NCBI GenBank assembly: GCA_001311805.1
Contig: BBCA01000040.1
Span: 1-27,458 of the forward strand
Length of the DNA stretch: 27,458 nt
Direction of reading: 5' to 3'
Source: Lentibacillus juripiscarius JCM 12147
Lineage (GTDB): Bacteria; Bacillota; Bacilli; Bacillales_D; Amphibacillaceae
Part shown: in pieces, positions 8,613 through 18,317 of the stretch
Position numbering within the stretch: position 1 is the stretch's first letter
Layout: every line of letters begins with the position of its first letter
Notes under the pieces: generated by a model
Database searches by the model: none
The model's input: only the letters and a program-made list of their open reading frames with translations
Told to the model about the DNA's origin: nothing
Made by a program: the position numbers and the translations under genes

Positions 8613-9692
8613 TTAGTCACCGATCTCTTCAAGTTTTTTCGTCTGTTCCTCCAGAAGCAAGGCGTCGATGAATTCATCCAGCTTCCCTTCCATAATCTGA
8701 TCCAGCTTTTGGATAGTGAGTCCGATGCGGTGATCGGTCACGCGTGATTGCGGAAAGTTATACGTGCGGATGCGCTCCGAACGGTCACCAGTGCCAACAG
8801 CTGACTTACGATTTTCATCAATTTCGGCTTGTGCTTCCTTCTGATACATGTCATAAATGCGCGCACGCAGCACTTTCATCGCTTTTTCCTTGTTTTTGAT
8901 CTGCGACTTTTCATCCTGGCAGGACACGACAACGCCGGTCGGATCGTGGGTCAGGCGCACTGCAGACATCGTCGTATTCACGCTCTGGCCTCCCGGACCG
9001 CTTGATGCGAACGTGTCCACACGGATATCTTTCTCATTGATGTCCACTTCCACATCTTCCGCTTCCGGCAAAACCGCCACCGTTGCGGTCGATGTATGGA
9101 TGCGGCCGCCAGATTCTGTTTCCGGGACACGCTGCACACGGTGGGCGCCATTTTCATATTTCAGCTTGGAGTAGGCCCCTGTTCCGTTGACCATGAAAAT
9201 AATTTCCTTATAGCCGCCAACACCAGTCGAGTGCGCCTCGACCACGTCAATTTTCCAGCCATGATGCTCGGCATATTTGGCATACATCCGGTAAAGGTCA
9301 CCAGCAAACAGTGCCGCCTCATCACCGCCTGCTGCCCCGCGAACTTCCATGAACACGTTCTTGTCATCATTGGGATCTTTCGGCAGCAGCAGTAATCTCA
9401 GCCGTTCTTCCAGCTGTTCCTTGTCTGTGGACAAATCTTCTATTTCCGACTTCGCCATATCTTTCATTTCTTCATCCGATTCTTCTTCCAGCAGCTCTTT
9501 CGCATCGTCCAGCTGCTGGGTTACATCTTTATACTGTCCGTATGCCTGCACAACTTCCTCCAGGTCAGACTGTTCTTTCGAGTATTCACGCAGTTTCGTC
9601 GTATCATTGATTACATCCGGGTCACTAAGCAATTCATTCAATTTATTATATCGGTCTTCCAGTGTTTGCAAACGGTCTAACACAACGGTCAC
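8613..9692 (-). CDS. prfA: Peptide chain release factor 1
   Basis: Recognises UAA/UAG and triggers peptide release on the ribosome. Intact, 359 residues, full RF1 length. An N-terminal coiled-coil region ([18 protein letters not shown] to about residue 100) is followed by [20 protein letters not shown], the tripeptide anticodon region near [20 protein letters not shown], and the catalytic loop [20 protein letters not shown] with the GGQ that PrmC methylates. [14 protein letters not shown] sequence ([18 protein letters not shown]) closes domain 3. It starts at ATG 9692 with GAGGTG close upstream, and leads the two-gene unit with prmC. Confidence 0.97.
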   Translation of the reverse strand: MTVVLDRLQTLEDRYNKLNELLSDPDVINDTTKLREYSKEQSDLEEVVQAYGQYKDVTQQLDDAKELLEEESDEEMKDMAKSEIEDLSTDKEQLEERLRLLLLPKDPNDDKNVFMEVRGAAGGDEAALFAGDLYRMYAKYAEHHGWKIDVVEAHSTGVGGYKEIIFMVNGTGAYSKLKYENGAHRVQRVPETESGGRIHTSTATVAVLPEAEDVEVDINEKDIRVDTFASSGPGGQSVNTTMSAVRLTHDPTGVVVSCQDEKSQIKNKEKAMKVLRARIYDMYQKEAQAEIDENRKSAVGTGDRSERIRTYNFPQSRVTDHRIGLTIQKLDQIMEGKLDEFIDALLLEEQTKKLEEIGD

Positions 9693-10068
9693 CTCTTTTC
9701 GATTAACAGTCTAATTATAATATACGCACGATAGCAGGTCAAAATTAACACGAACTCACCGGATGTATCGCAGTGCCCGCCGCGGCCGTACAGGGGTCCC
9801 GTTTAAAAACTCAGCTATCCCCGTCTTTGTCCATTGATGATTTCTTAAGTTTATTTTGCATTGCGATTCATCCCCTTGTTTTACGTTTTTTACTCAACAA
9901 AATGGTCCTTATACATAAAACTGGCGCATGTCTATTCCGTTTTTGCACCCGATTACGAAATATTTAACAACAAGACAGATCTGAATGAGAATTGTTCCTC
10001 AGATTTTTTCTAACCTCTTAAGTAAAAGAATCCCCCATTTGAATGGAGGCTCGATTTCTACTACCTTA
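9693..10068. other. Intergenic stretch with no supported gene
   Basis: About 375 bp between the toxin gene and prfA. On the minus strand a good ribosome site (AAGGGGATGAATCGC) precedes an ATG near 9865, but the frame encodes only about 16 residues (MQNKLKKSSMDKDGDS), perhaps a gene remnant. A small stem, CCTCCATT…AATGGGGG with ATTCTTTT after it on the minus strand (about 10028–10050), could end the toxin–antitoxin transcript. A second stem ending in TCAGATTTTTTC near 9980–10010 points to the plus strand. Confidence 0.5.
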
Positions 10069-10364
10069 TTACTTTCTCTTCCAATAAACATTTTCTCTCT
10101 TATGTTTAATACCATCAATCCACACAACAGATTCTTCTTCATTAACTTCAAACACTAGAATTGATATAAACCAAGTCTTACCCAATAGCCTTTTAAAGTC
10201 CCATTTGGTATTTGTTTTGCAGTCAAAGTGGGCATATATGATAATCGTTTATAAGCATCCAAGTATATTCGTTCCTTAACTTCTGGAGGATAAGCAAGTA
10301 TATTACTCAATTCATCAAGGGCAGTTTGTGACCAATAGACATTATAAGTTTTATTCACTTTCAA
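10069..10364 (-). CDS. RelE/ParE-family toxin-like protein (one frameshift)
   Basis: Small basic protein with the RelE/ParE fold signature: TYNVYWSQTALDELSNILAY at the N-terminus, helix VKERIYLDAYKRLSYMP, then strands GYWVRLGLYQ and ILVFEVNEEESVVWIDGIKH ending in KRENVYWKRK. The frame stops early at LYQF because one A is missing at 10159–10160; the last 30 or so residues, including the final strands, are encoded in the next frame. Restored length is about 98 residues. The family includes ribosome-dependent mRNases and gyrase poisons; I cannot tell which from the sequence. The gene overlaps the end of the antitoxin gene by 14 bp and is AT-rich compared with prfA and tdk, suggesting acquisition. 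Confidence 0.82.
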
Positions 10365-10620
10365 ACTCCTTGATTTTGTTCTGGAGATACTTTAGTCCCT
10401 GCTCCTGATCATAAATACGTCCATTTGCACGATCTTCCCGACTTTTCTGTACTTGACGGATGAGTTCTTTATCCTTTGAAAAAAGGTCTAAATCCATTTG
10501 ATCAATGGCTTCTCTTTCCCGTTTCATATTTAAATAACCAATAAAGTCATATACTTCAGCCGTATCTTCTTCGTGAATAAAGTCAATTAGCCGCTTTAGT
10601 TCTTCACGGTTAACACTCAT
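10351..10620 (-). CDS. Putative antitoxin paired with the RelE/ParE-like toxin
   Basis: 89 residues, highly charged and predicted helical: MSVNREELKRLIDFIHEEDT at the start, a DFIGYLNMKREREA segment, and a C-terminal LKYLQNKIKEFESE helix of the kind that wraps a toxin. I do not recognise a named DNA-binding domain. It is called an antitoxin from size, charge and the overlapping downstream toxin gene. The start is ATG 10620, six bases after AAGGCGGTG; the upstream in-frame GTG at 10653 would fall at the predicted −10 element. Such antitoxins usually autoregulate their promoter, which lies just upstream. The partner order (antitoxin first) is standard for type II modules. Confidence 0.75.
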   Translation of the reverse strand: MSVNREELKRLIDFIHEEDTAEVYDFIGYLNMKREREAIDQMDLDLFSKDKELIRQVQKSREDRANGRIYDQEQGLKYLQNKIKEFESE

Positions 10621-10651
10621 TTTAAACACCGCCTTCTTATTTACTAACACC

Positions 10652-10660
10652 ATTATACCA
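10652..10660 (-). promoter_or_regulatory. Extended −10 promoter of the toxin–antitoxin operon
   Basis: On the minus strand TGGTATAAT is a perfect extended −10 (TGnTATAAT), about 30 bp before the antitoxin ATG. The region 17 bp farther upstream (TCTAGA) is a poor −35, which extended −10 promoters tolerate. AT-rich flanks. Confidence 0.6.
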
Positions 10661-10794
10661 TTGAATTAATTATTTCTAGAGCCCATCCTTATGTCAAACT
10701 AAAATTTATCCCCAAAAATGATGAATATAACTTACCCTAAAAAATTGAAGCTACACTTATGAAGAAGCTTGTTATAACTGCAAAATCTGGCAGT

Positions 10795-10862
10795 ACGAAT
10801 GATTAAGTGTATTTTCAGTTATAAGTTCGTATATTAAGCAAAAAAAGTATTTATGAAATTCA
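10795..10862 (-). repeat. 68-bp AT-rich repeat, copy B
   Basis: The reverse complement closely matches 5773–5840 (TGCTTAATATACGAACTTAT, ACTGAAAATACACTTAA). It lies immediately left of the structured IS605-like relic and right of the toxin–antitoxin pair, and may be the left end of the same decayed element. Confidence 0.8.
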
Positions 10863-10949
10863 TTTTGATAAAAATTATGCAGATTAGCATACCACCACTG
10901 AGTACACCTATACCCAGACCCAACCATCTTCCAACATACGAGATCCAAT

Positions 10950-11063
10950 CGGTCGGACAATTGAGATGGCTAAAGCCATCCCTTGTCCGAAGGCGATTCA
11001 TCCCCCACCTACTCACTGGGGTTCCCCCTTCACATTTCTTGAGGTGGGGGTCTTCTCGCCTAA
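10950..11063 (+). mobile_element. IS200/IS605-type right-end / omega-RNA-like relic, no transposase or TnpB
   Basis: Nested structure on the plus strand: CGGACAA … TTGTCCG enclosing GATGGC-TAAA-GCCATC (about 10954–10988), then CGATTCAT, then CCCCCACCT … AGGTGGGGG (about 11001–11050), then CTTCTCGCCTAA. A GATTCATCCCCCACC…GTGGGGGTCTTCTCGCC arrangement is what I associate with the 3' ends of IS200/IS605 (IS1341-type) elements, where the TnpB guide RNA and the recombination hairpin lie. No tnpA or tnpB frame is present on either side. Identification rests on memory of the motif and on structure, so it is tentative. Confidence 0.55.
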
Positions 11064-11074
11064 ACAAGAATAAA

Positions 11075-11111
11075 AAATAGCGCACTAAATTTTATATGAT
11101 TTAGTGCGCTA
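11075..11111 (-). terminator. Intrinsic terminator of tdk
   Basis: TAGCGCACTAAAT (11078–11090) pairs perfectly with ATTTAGTGCGCTA (11099–11111), 8-nt loop. On the minus strand it is followed by TTTTTTATTC. It lies 66 bp past the tdk stop. Confidence 0.85.
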
Positions 11112-11176
11112 AATATAATGTGATTTTATATTTTCTCAACCGTAAGTGAACTACTTAGGAGCACTCTTTCGCCTTT

Positions 11177-11800
11177 TCATTCGGATATGTCTGTTATCGC
11201 TTCTGCCTTTACTACACTGGGTTTGTTCGGAACATCATGATGATGGCGGCACCTTGGTTCGTACGATTCCGAAGCCCCAACCAGGATAACCGGATCATCG
11301 AAGGAAGCAGGCTTCCCATTAATCAGCCGCTGCGTACGGCTTGCGGGAGATCCGCAAATCGGGCAGATGGCATTTAGCTTGGAGACAGACTCACTTTGGG
11401 CCATGAGCTTTGGCATCGGTCCGAATGGCTCGCCGCGAAAATTGGTGTCGAGACCGGCCACAATCACACGTACACCGTTGTTTGCCAGCTCGTTTGCAGC
11501 GGCGACAATCGCCTCATCAAAAAATTGTACTTCATCAATGCCGATAACATCCAATTTCTGATCATCGAGACTGTCCAGCAATTCCGCAGCATTCCTCACC
11601 GGACGTGCCATAATCGTCGTTCCATTGTGGGAAGCAACGGACTCATCGGCAAATCGGTCGTCAATCGATGGTTTAAATACCCGCACCGATAAATTGCCGT
11701 ATGTTGCTCGACGCACCCGCCGAATAAGCTCCTCCGACTTTCCGGAGAACATACTGCCGCAAATTACTTCCACCCAGCCGCTTTGTTTCATAACATGCAT
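11177..11800 (-). CDS. tdk: Thymidine kinase
   Basis: Phosphorylates thymidine to dTMP with ATP (type II, TK1-like salvage enzyme). Intact, 207 residues. The P-loop is [19 protein letters not shown] near the start; the Walker B-like [10 protein letters not shown] supplies the Asp/Glu; the lasso region shows CPICG…[12 protein letters not shown] and [12 protein letters not shown], giving a Cys-Cys-Cys-His zinc site. The start at ATG 11800 ([15 protein letters not shown]) matches the B. subtilis N-terminus and has GGGAG eight bases upstream; the frame extends six codons further without support. It normally stands next to rpmE and rho, as here, but is isolated by a terminator on each side. Confidence 0.95.
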   Translation of the reverse strand: MHVMKQSGWVEVICGSMFSGKSEELIRRVRRATYGNLSVRVFKPSIDDRFADESVASHNGTTIMARPVRNAAELLDSLDDQKLDVIGIDEVQFFDEAIVAAANELANNGVRVIVAGLDTNFRGEPFGPMPKLMAQSESVSKLNAICPICGSPASRTQRLINGKPASFDDPVILVGASESYEPRCRHHHDVPNKPSVVKAEAITDISE

Positions 11801-11944
11801 GTCGGGATCTCCCTTCAAAAATTGTATTCTGCCACCTGTCGTTCAGCTGCTGTTTGTTTGTTTTTATTTAACCATTTAAAAGTCAGTCTTTGCCAACATG
11901 AAAAAGTATGTAGCTATATATGGAAAATAGCTTGATTTGAAAGT

Positions 11945-11982
11945 GAAAAAACAGGCAACAAAAGTTCCTTTGCCTGTTTTCT
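11945..11982 (-). terminator. Terminator of the rho–rpmE2 unit
   Basis: AAAACAGGCAA (11948–11958) and TTGCCTGTTTT (11970–11980) form an 11-bp stem; on the minus strand the stem ends in a run of six T. It separates rpmE2 from tdk. Confidence 0.8.
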
Positions 11983-12113
11983 CTAAAGTCACGCCACTAA
12001 AGGACGGTTCAGTTTTAACTGGATCGGCTTCGTGTGCTAGCAGCTCGTGTCGCCGCTGACCAAGCACATTCAGCTTTTTAGTCAATCCAGTTCCGCCTCC
12101 CATGGGCTCGTGT

Positions 12114-12169
12114 CATAAGCAATGGACACTTCAAACGCCAAAACCGGGCGTTACGGTCCCTTGCTTATG
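12114..12169. other. Long structured element downstream of rpmE2
   Basis: CATAAGCAA (12114–12122) pairs with TTGCTTATG (12161–12169), extended inwards past one mismatch by GGAC/GTCC, and an inner hairpin AACGCC…GGCGTT (12134–12152) fills the loop. There is no U tract, so it is not a standard terminator. It is 30 bp past the rpmE2 stop; role unknown. Confidence 0.6.
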
Positions 12170-12199
12170 CAGTCGCCCATAACCGGTCGGCTCCACTTT

Positions 12200-12443
12200 T
12201 TATTTCATATTATATTTTTCTTGAATCGGTCGACGCGGCCGCCGGCTTTGTCAGCTTTTGCTTACCTGTGTAGAACGGGTGTGAAGCGGAGCTGATCTCC
12301 GTGCGAATCAATGGATACGTGTTACCATCTTCCCATTCGATGGTTTCATCTGATGTGGCTGTTGAGCCGCTCAGGAATTTAAAATCCGAGCTCGTATCCA
12401 AAAATACGACCTTTCTGTATTCCGGATGGATTTCGTTTTTCAT
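12200..12443 (-). CDS. rpmE2: 50S ribosomal protein L31, type B (two frameshifts)
   Basis: Ribosomal protein at the subunit bridge. [35 protein letters not shown] and [13 protein letters not shown] are the type-B (YtiA-like) pattern, and there is no Cys, so the zinc-binding CxxC of type A is absent. Two one-base losses, at 12256–12259 and 12215–12219, disguise the C-terminus; restored it reads [21 protein letters not shown] and the protein has about 81 residues, normal for type B. AAGGAGTGG lies before the ATG. It follows rho, where B. subtilis has the zinc-containing rpmE. Confidence 0.93.
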
Positions 12444-12598
12444 ATTTTTCCACTCCTTTTTGCCCTGTATCCTGTGGAAACAGAGTTATTGCAAGAGCCG
12501 TAACAGGTATTCACTATACCTTATCCAAACTCACATAAAAAGATTATAACAGCGTGCGGTCATGATTGCAATAGCAAGCAATCATTTCCGCCCCGCAT

Positions 12599-13879
12599 TT
12601 ACACTTTCGTCTTTTTCCGCTTCATTTCTTCATCCATCTGCTGGAAAAACTCCTCATTGTTTTTCGTTCCGCGCAGACGTTTCAGGAAGCGGTCAAGGAA
12701 GTTATGGGAGTCCTGCATCGTTTTGCGGATGGCCCAGATTTTATCAAGATGTTCTTTGGAGACAAGCAGCTCTTCCTTCCGGGTACCTGATTTCAGAATG
12801 TCGATGGAAGGGAAAATTCTGCGTTCGGCAAGGCTGCGATCAAGGTGCAGCTCCATGTTGCCTGTTCCTTTAAATTCTTCATAAATAACGTCATCCATTC
12901 GTGAGCCGGTATCCACGAGTGCTGTTGCCAGGACGGTGAAACTTCCGCCTTCCTCAATATTTCTTGCCGCCCCGAAGAACCGTTTCGGACGGTGAAATGC
13001 TGCCGGGTCAATACCACCGGAAAGTGTACGGCCGCTTGGTGGAATGACTAGGTTATATGCACGGGCAAGCCTGGTGATGCTGTCCATTAAAACGATGACG
13101 TCCCGCTTATGTTCAACCAGACGCATCGCACGTTCGAGGACAAGCTCCGATACTTTGATATGGCTCTCCGGCACTTCATCAAACGTCGAGCTGACAACGT
13201 CTACATCCCCATGGACCGACCGTTCAATATCCGTCACTTCTTCCGGACGCTCGTCCACCAGCAAAATAATCAGCTTCGCATCGGGATGATTGGTCGAAAT
13301 ACTATTGGCCACTTCCTTCAGCAGCATGGTCTTACCTGCTTTCGGCGGTGCCACAATCAGGCCGCGCTGGCCAAATCCAATCGGAGTCATTAAGTCAATG
13401 ATGCGGGTCGATAAGTTTTTCGGCTGCCGCTCAAGCTGCATGAACCGATCCGGATACAATGCCGTGAGTGCTGGAAAATGCACCCGTTCCTTGGCTGTTT
13501 CCGGATCTTCCCCATTTACTGCGTCAACGTGCAGCAGCCCATAATAGCGTTCATTTTCTTTTGGCGGACGCACTTTCCCGGATACTTTATCACCGTTGCG
13601 CAAATCGAACCTGCGAATCTGTGAAGCGGAAATGTAAATGTCCTCTGCACTCGGGGAATAGTTGATTGGTCTGAGGAAGCCAAATCCTTCTGATGGGATA
13701 ATCTCCAGTATTCCATCCATAAACAGGAAACCGTCTTTTTCTGCCTGTGCTTTTAATATAGCAAAGATAAGTTCCCGTTTTGTTAGTTTTGCATAATATG
13801 ATACTTTATATTCCCTCGCTAGAGCATAGATTTCTTTCAGCGTCAATGTCTCCAGATGGGAAATGCTTAATGATGCCAT
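12599..13879 (-). CDS. rho: Transcription termination factor Rho
   Basis: Hexameric RNA-dependent ATPase that terminates non-coding and antisense transcription. Intact, 426 residues. The N-terminal Rho_N helical region ([20 protein letters not shown]) is followed by the cold-shock-like RNA-binding domain ([39 protein letters not shown]). The ATPase core has P-loop [15 protein letters not shown], Walker B region [20 protein letters not shown], the Q-loop/[11 protein letters not shown] segment and [10 protein letters not shown]. The start is ATG 13879 with AGGTGTGGTGATTG before it. Rho genes of this group are usually autoregulated through the leader; about 400 bp of leader lies upstream, but I cannot point to a specific site. 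Confidence 0.97.
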   Translation of the reverse strand: MASLSISHLETLTLKEIYALAREYKVSYYAKLTKRELIFAILKAQAEKDGFLFMDGILEIIPSEGFGFLRPINYSPSAEDIYISASQIRRFDLRNGDKVSGKVRPPKENERYYGLLHVDAVNGEDPETAKERVHFPALTALYPDRFMQLERQPKNLSTRIIDLMTPIGFGQRGLIVAPPKAGKTMLLKEVANSISTNHPDAKLIILLVDERPEEVTDIERSVHGDVDVVSSTFDEVPESHIKVSELVLERAMRLVEHKRDVIVLMDSITRLARAYNLVIPPSGRTLSGGIDPAAFHRPKRFFGAARNIEEGGSFTVLATALVDTGSRMDDVIYEEFKGTGNMELHLDRSLAERRIFPSIDILKSGTRKEELLVSKEHLDKIWAIRKTMQDSHNFLDRFLKRLRGTKNNEEFFQQMDEEMKRKKTKV

Positions 13880-14290
13880 TCAATCACCACACCTATTCAT
13901 TTTTTCCATTAAAGTTTCTGATACACCGATTGATCAGCTGTTTAACCAATGTATGTACGAGTAAATATTCATGTAACCGACGTTTGTTTTTCTTTTTGTA
14001 TTGCTTTCTGGCAGGTTTCAGGCATGTGCACGCTGCAGCGATAGCCGCTTTCAAATGGAATAATTAAATAATAGCTGTTTCTCTTTAGTGCGCCTGAAAG
14101 TATAAAAGAAATGGAAGAGTTGTCGGAAGCTAGAATAGAAGTTTGTCTACCTATATATTATTGCCGTTTATTCCAATGAATAAACATCTACCATGATACC
14201 CTTTTCTCCGTCAATAATCAACTCTATTTTTTACTTTTATATGAAAACAAATGATCGATAGTGGGGATGGTATTTAAGAGAAGTTGTTGA
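13880..14290. other. Rho upstream region, no gene seen
   Basis: About 410 bp between rho and the glpX terminator. It is AT-rich with no conserved frame. It should contain the rho promoter and leader, but no −35/−10 pair stands out enough to call. Confidence 0.5.
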
Positions 14291-14330
14291 AAAAGGGGGG
14301 AAGGCCGGATTGGCGGCTTTCCTCCCTTTT
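14291..14330 (-). terminator. Bidirectional-looking terminator after glpX
   Basis: AAAAGGGGGGAAGGCCG and CGGCTTTCCTCCCTTTT pair across a 6-nt loop with one mismatch. The minus strand ends in CCTTTTT and the plus strand in CCCTTTTCTTTCTT. It lies beyond the family 1 repeat that follows the glpX stop. Confidence 0.75.
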
Positions 14331-14356
14331 CTTTCTTGGTTGCAATAGTCTTATAA

Positions 14357-14573
14357 AAGGTTGTTCAAAAAAGTCCGGTGAAAATGACACATCGAATTAC
14401 TTCGTTAGCTTGCTTTTCCGTTCCTTGGAAAAGCAATACACTTTTCCTGCATGCGATGCGGGTTCAGGGAAGCTTTCCTTGTGCTCATGTATTAAAAGCA
14501 TACATTCCGCTACTCGGGAGCTCACGCCGCCTCGAACTTCTTGGTCCTTTTTATCTTCCTTTTTAAACACGCA
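14357..14573. repeat. Dispersed intergenic element, family 1, copy B
   Basis: Starts AGGTTGTTCAAAAAAGTCCGG and ends CCTTTTTAAACACGC, the inverted counterpart of 3559–3828. It carries TGACACATCGAATTACTTCG, CGCATCGC-like ATGCGATGCGGGTTCAGG and GTGCTCATGTATTAAAAGC blocks. It is about 50 bp shorter because the internal duplication of the other copy is absent. Confidence 0.8.
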
Positions 14574-14622
14574 TTATAAAATAAGCGTTATGGTTTGCAC
14601 GCCGTCCGTGTTTTGCCGCTAT

Positions 14623-15589
14623 TTATGGCTGGATGACGAGGTTTGGTTTTTCTTCAGGCTGTGTTCACCATCAATGAAACGGACGGTTCCACTTTTGGCA
14701 CGCATGACAACGGTTTGGGTCGTTGCTTTCATGCCTTTGAAACGGACGCCCTGCAGCAGTTCGCCGTCAGTTACCCCTGTTGCGGCAAAGATCGCATCAT
14801 CGCCACCGCAGAAATCGTCCATGTAATACACTTTTTCCAAGTCGTCAATACCCATGCTGCTACAGCGGGTAACTTCTTCGTCACTGGACGGCATTAGTTT
14901 TCCCTGGATTTCGCCGCCAAGGCATTTCAGCGCGACGGCACTAAGCACTCCCTCCGGCGCACCGCCAATGCCCATCAAAATATCAACGCCAGTGTCTTCA
15001 AAAGCCGTATTCATTGCTGCGGCGACATCACCATCCGGAATCAGCTTGATACGTGCTCCCGCATCACGGATCTCCTCAATAAGTTCCGCATGCCGCGGTC
15101 GGTCGAGAACGATGGCTGTCATGTCTTCCACTGCTTTGTTCCGGGCTTTGGCAACTGCTTCGAGATTATCTTTTACCGAGGCATTGATGTCGATTTTGCC
15201 AACCGACTCGGGGCCAACAGCGATTTTCTTCATGTACATGTCAGGGGCATGCAGCAGTTTTTCTCATCGGCAATCGCAATCACCGCCAGCGCGTTCCACG
15301 TACCCTGAGCAACGATGCTCGTGCCTTCCAGGGGATCGACGGCGATATCTACTTTCGGACCGGATCCCGTACCGAGTTTCTCACCGATATAGAGCATCGG
15401 GGCCTCGTCGATTTCCCCTTCACCGATGACAACGGTCCCCTGCATTGGAATTGTATCAAAAACATCGCGCATGGCGGACGTTGCTGCATCGTCTGCTTCG
15501 TTCTTTTTGCCGCGGCCCATCCAGCGTGCCGATGATTGAGCGGCAGCCTCTGTAACGCGGACGATTTCCATTGTTAAACTTCTTTCCAT
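14623..15589 (-). CDS. glpX: Class II fructose-1,6-bisphosphatase (two frameshifts)
   Basis: Hydrolyses fructose-1,6-bisphosphate to fructose-6-phosphate in gluconeogenesis; Mn2+-dependent, Li+-sensitive GlpX family. [20 protein letters not shown] matches the family N-terminus; [33 protein letters not shown] and [10 protein letters not shown] hold metal-binding acidic residues; [20 protein letters not shown] and [20 protein letters not shown] follow in the second frame. A missing base near 15250–15257 splits the gene (…ADEKNC then [15 protein letters not shown]), and another in 14647–14651 alters the last residues, which should read [11 protein letters not shown]. Restored length is 322. AGGAGAGGGA precedes the ATG. 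It stands between murA and rho, as in B. subtilis. Confidence 0.94.
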
Positions 15590-15688
15590 AGTTCCCTCTC
15601 CTTTTTCGTAAAAGTATCCTCATCCCAAAAGGATTTACATATGGAGGGGTCTTAGGCTGCTCTATTTTTAGCCATTTTATTACGCAGG

Positions 15689-15953
15689 CGTTGCGACAGG
15701 ACAAGGAAAGCTCCGGCAGCGATGCATCGCACGAAGAAAAAGCGATCTACCTTTTCGAGGTCGTCGCGCTCCTAGCCTGCAAAGTCGCCTACGCTTTTGC
15801 ATCATCCAGCTCCGGCTCCTAGCGACTAGCGAGACTTCCTGACTCCTCCCTGCGATAAGTCAACGTCGAATCGCTCCGCTCTTCGCGTTTCCTTTATCTC
15901 AGTCGGAGCAGTCCAGTCCGTACGTCGCTGACCAGTCGCCTACGCTTTTGCTG
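15689..15953. repeat. Dispersed intergenic element, family 3, copy A
   Basis: CAGGACAAGGAAAGCTCCGG, CAGCGATGCATCGCACG and AGAAAAAG blocks match 21869–21960. The right part (CTCCGGCTCCTAGCGACTAG, GACTTCCTGACTCCTCC, GATAAGTCAACGTCGAATCG, AGTCGGAGCAGTCCAGTCCG) resembles intergenic repeats I know from Bacillaceae. CGCCTACGCTTTTGC occurs twice (about 15787 and 15938). Fills the murA–glpX gap; no gene. Confidence 0.7.
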
Positions 15954-17238
<1,285 letters not shown>

Positions 17239-17392
17239 TTGCGAGCACCTCATTTCTTGACGAACACGTGAGTTTTCAGCGAATGCCCCGGTTTAGCTGC
17301 AGCCCCTGCTGATCATTTCAAGACAGGGTATCAAGCAGCGGGGTGCACCCGCTTTTCACCTTATCCTGCACGCTTTTTCCAGTTTTATGCAT

Positions 17393-18032
17393 TTAAATTG
17401 ATTTGTTCCAGTCGGCAAGAAATTTCTCGATTCCCTGATCTGTCAATGGGTGTTTTACAAGCTGTCCGAACACTTTATACGGAATCGTCGCAATATGGGC
17501 ACCGTTCTTAGCCGCATCCATCACATGCAGCGGGTGTCTGATCGATGCTGCAATGATTTCCGTATCAATTTCATGTAACTCGAACATTTCCCTGATGGAC
17601 GCAATCAGCTCCATACCATCATGGCCAATGTCGTCCAACCGGCCAAGGAAAGGCGATACGTACGATGCTCCGGCACGGGCAGCGAGCAATGCCTGATTAG
17701 CGTTGAAAATCAGGGTGACGTTCGTTTTAATATTTTTATCGCTGAACGCTTTGACTGCTTTCAGTCCTTCCAGCGTCATCGGTACTTTTACCGTGATATT
17801 CGGTGCGATAGCTGCAAGTTCTTCCCCTTCTTGAATCATGCCTGGTGCATCTTCGGAAATTACTTCGGCGCTGACAGAACCGGATACTTCATCCGTAATT
17901 TCCTTCAGGCGTTCATGGAAAGAGACCCCTTCCTTGGAAACGAGGCTCGGGTTTGTTGTCACCCCGGCCAGTACACCAAGTTCATTGGCAGACCGCACTT
18001 CTTCAATGCTGGCAGTATCGACAAAATTTCAT
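17393..18032 (-). CDS. tal: Transaldolase, small TalC/Fsa-like type (frameshift at start)
   Basis: Transfers dihydroxyacetone between sugar phosphates in the pentose phosphate pathway; about 213 residues, the short TalC/YwjH form. [40 protein letters not shown] with the Schiff-base Lys, [31 protein letters not shown] and [20 protein letters not shown] are all present. The first residues ([13 protein letters not shown]) lie in another frame because a T run at 18023–18026 is short by two bases or long by one. GAGGGAT precedes ATG 18032. Upstream of murA by 154 bp. Fructose-6-phosphate aldolase activity is an alternative within this family. Confidence 0.93.
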
Positions 18033-18181
18033 TTGCCTATCCCTCTACTTTCATAAAATTGTATGTATCACTTAACTCGTTATCCTAACGTCCATTTTAG
18101 ATATAGCAAGACCAAACGCATATTTTAACACTACAGTATTAGAATACCAATTAGCGTGCAAAGTCGCAAGAAGAAATGCAA

Positions 18182-18224
18182 ATGTGCAGGCACAGCCCGT
18201 GAATTTTTGGACTTGCCTGCACAT
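18182..18224 (-). terminator. Hairpin after spo0F
   Basis: ATGTGCAGGCA (18182–18192) pairs with TGCCTGCACAT (18214–18224). On the minus strand TTGCATTTCTTCTT follows, a weak U tract. It lies 94 bp past the spo0F stop. Confidence 0.6.
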
Positions 18225-18317
18225 CGGTCAGGTTCGCTCTTTGCTATTTTAGAATCCACATAAGCACCCACATTTGGAAAATCTGTTTCGTAACGTATGT
18301 ATAAAGGCAATGTGATT

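Noticed and set aside
10834..11085. An 83-codon minus-strand frame across the structured relic
   Set aside because: Its composition is dictated by the hairpins of the IS605-like end; no ribosome site or family match.
11876..12103. A 75-codon minus-strand frame (starts MGGGTGLTKKLNVLGQ)
   Set aside because: It runs through the rpmE2 terminator hairpin and has no ribosome site; I could not recognise a family, so it is not called, although its first half reads somewhat protein-like.
13909..14622. A further gene between rho and glpX
   Set aside because: Only a family 1 repeat, a terminator and AT-rich spacer are present; the 180-codon plus-strand frame there overlaps the terminator, the repeat and the 3' end of glpX.
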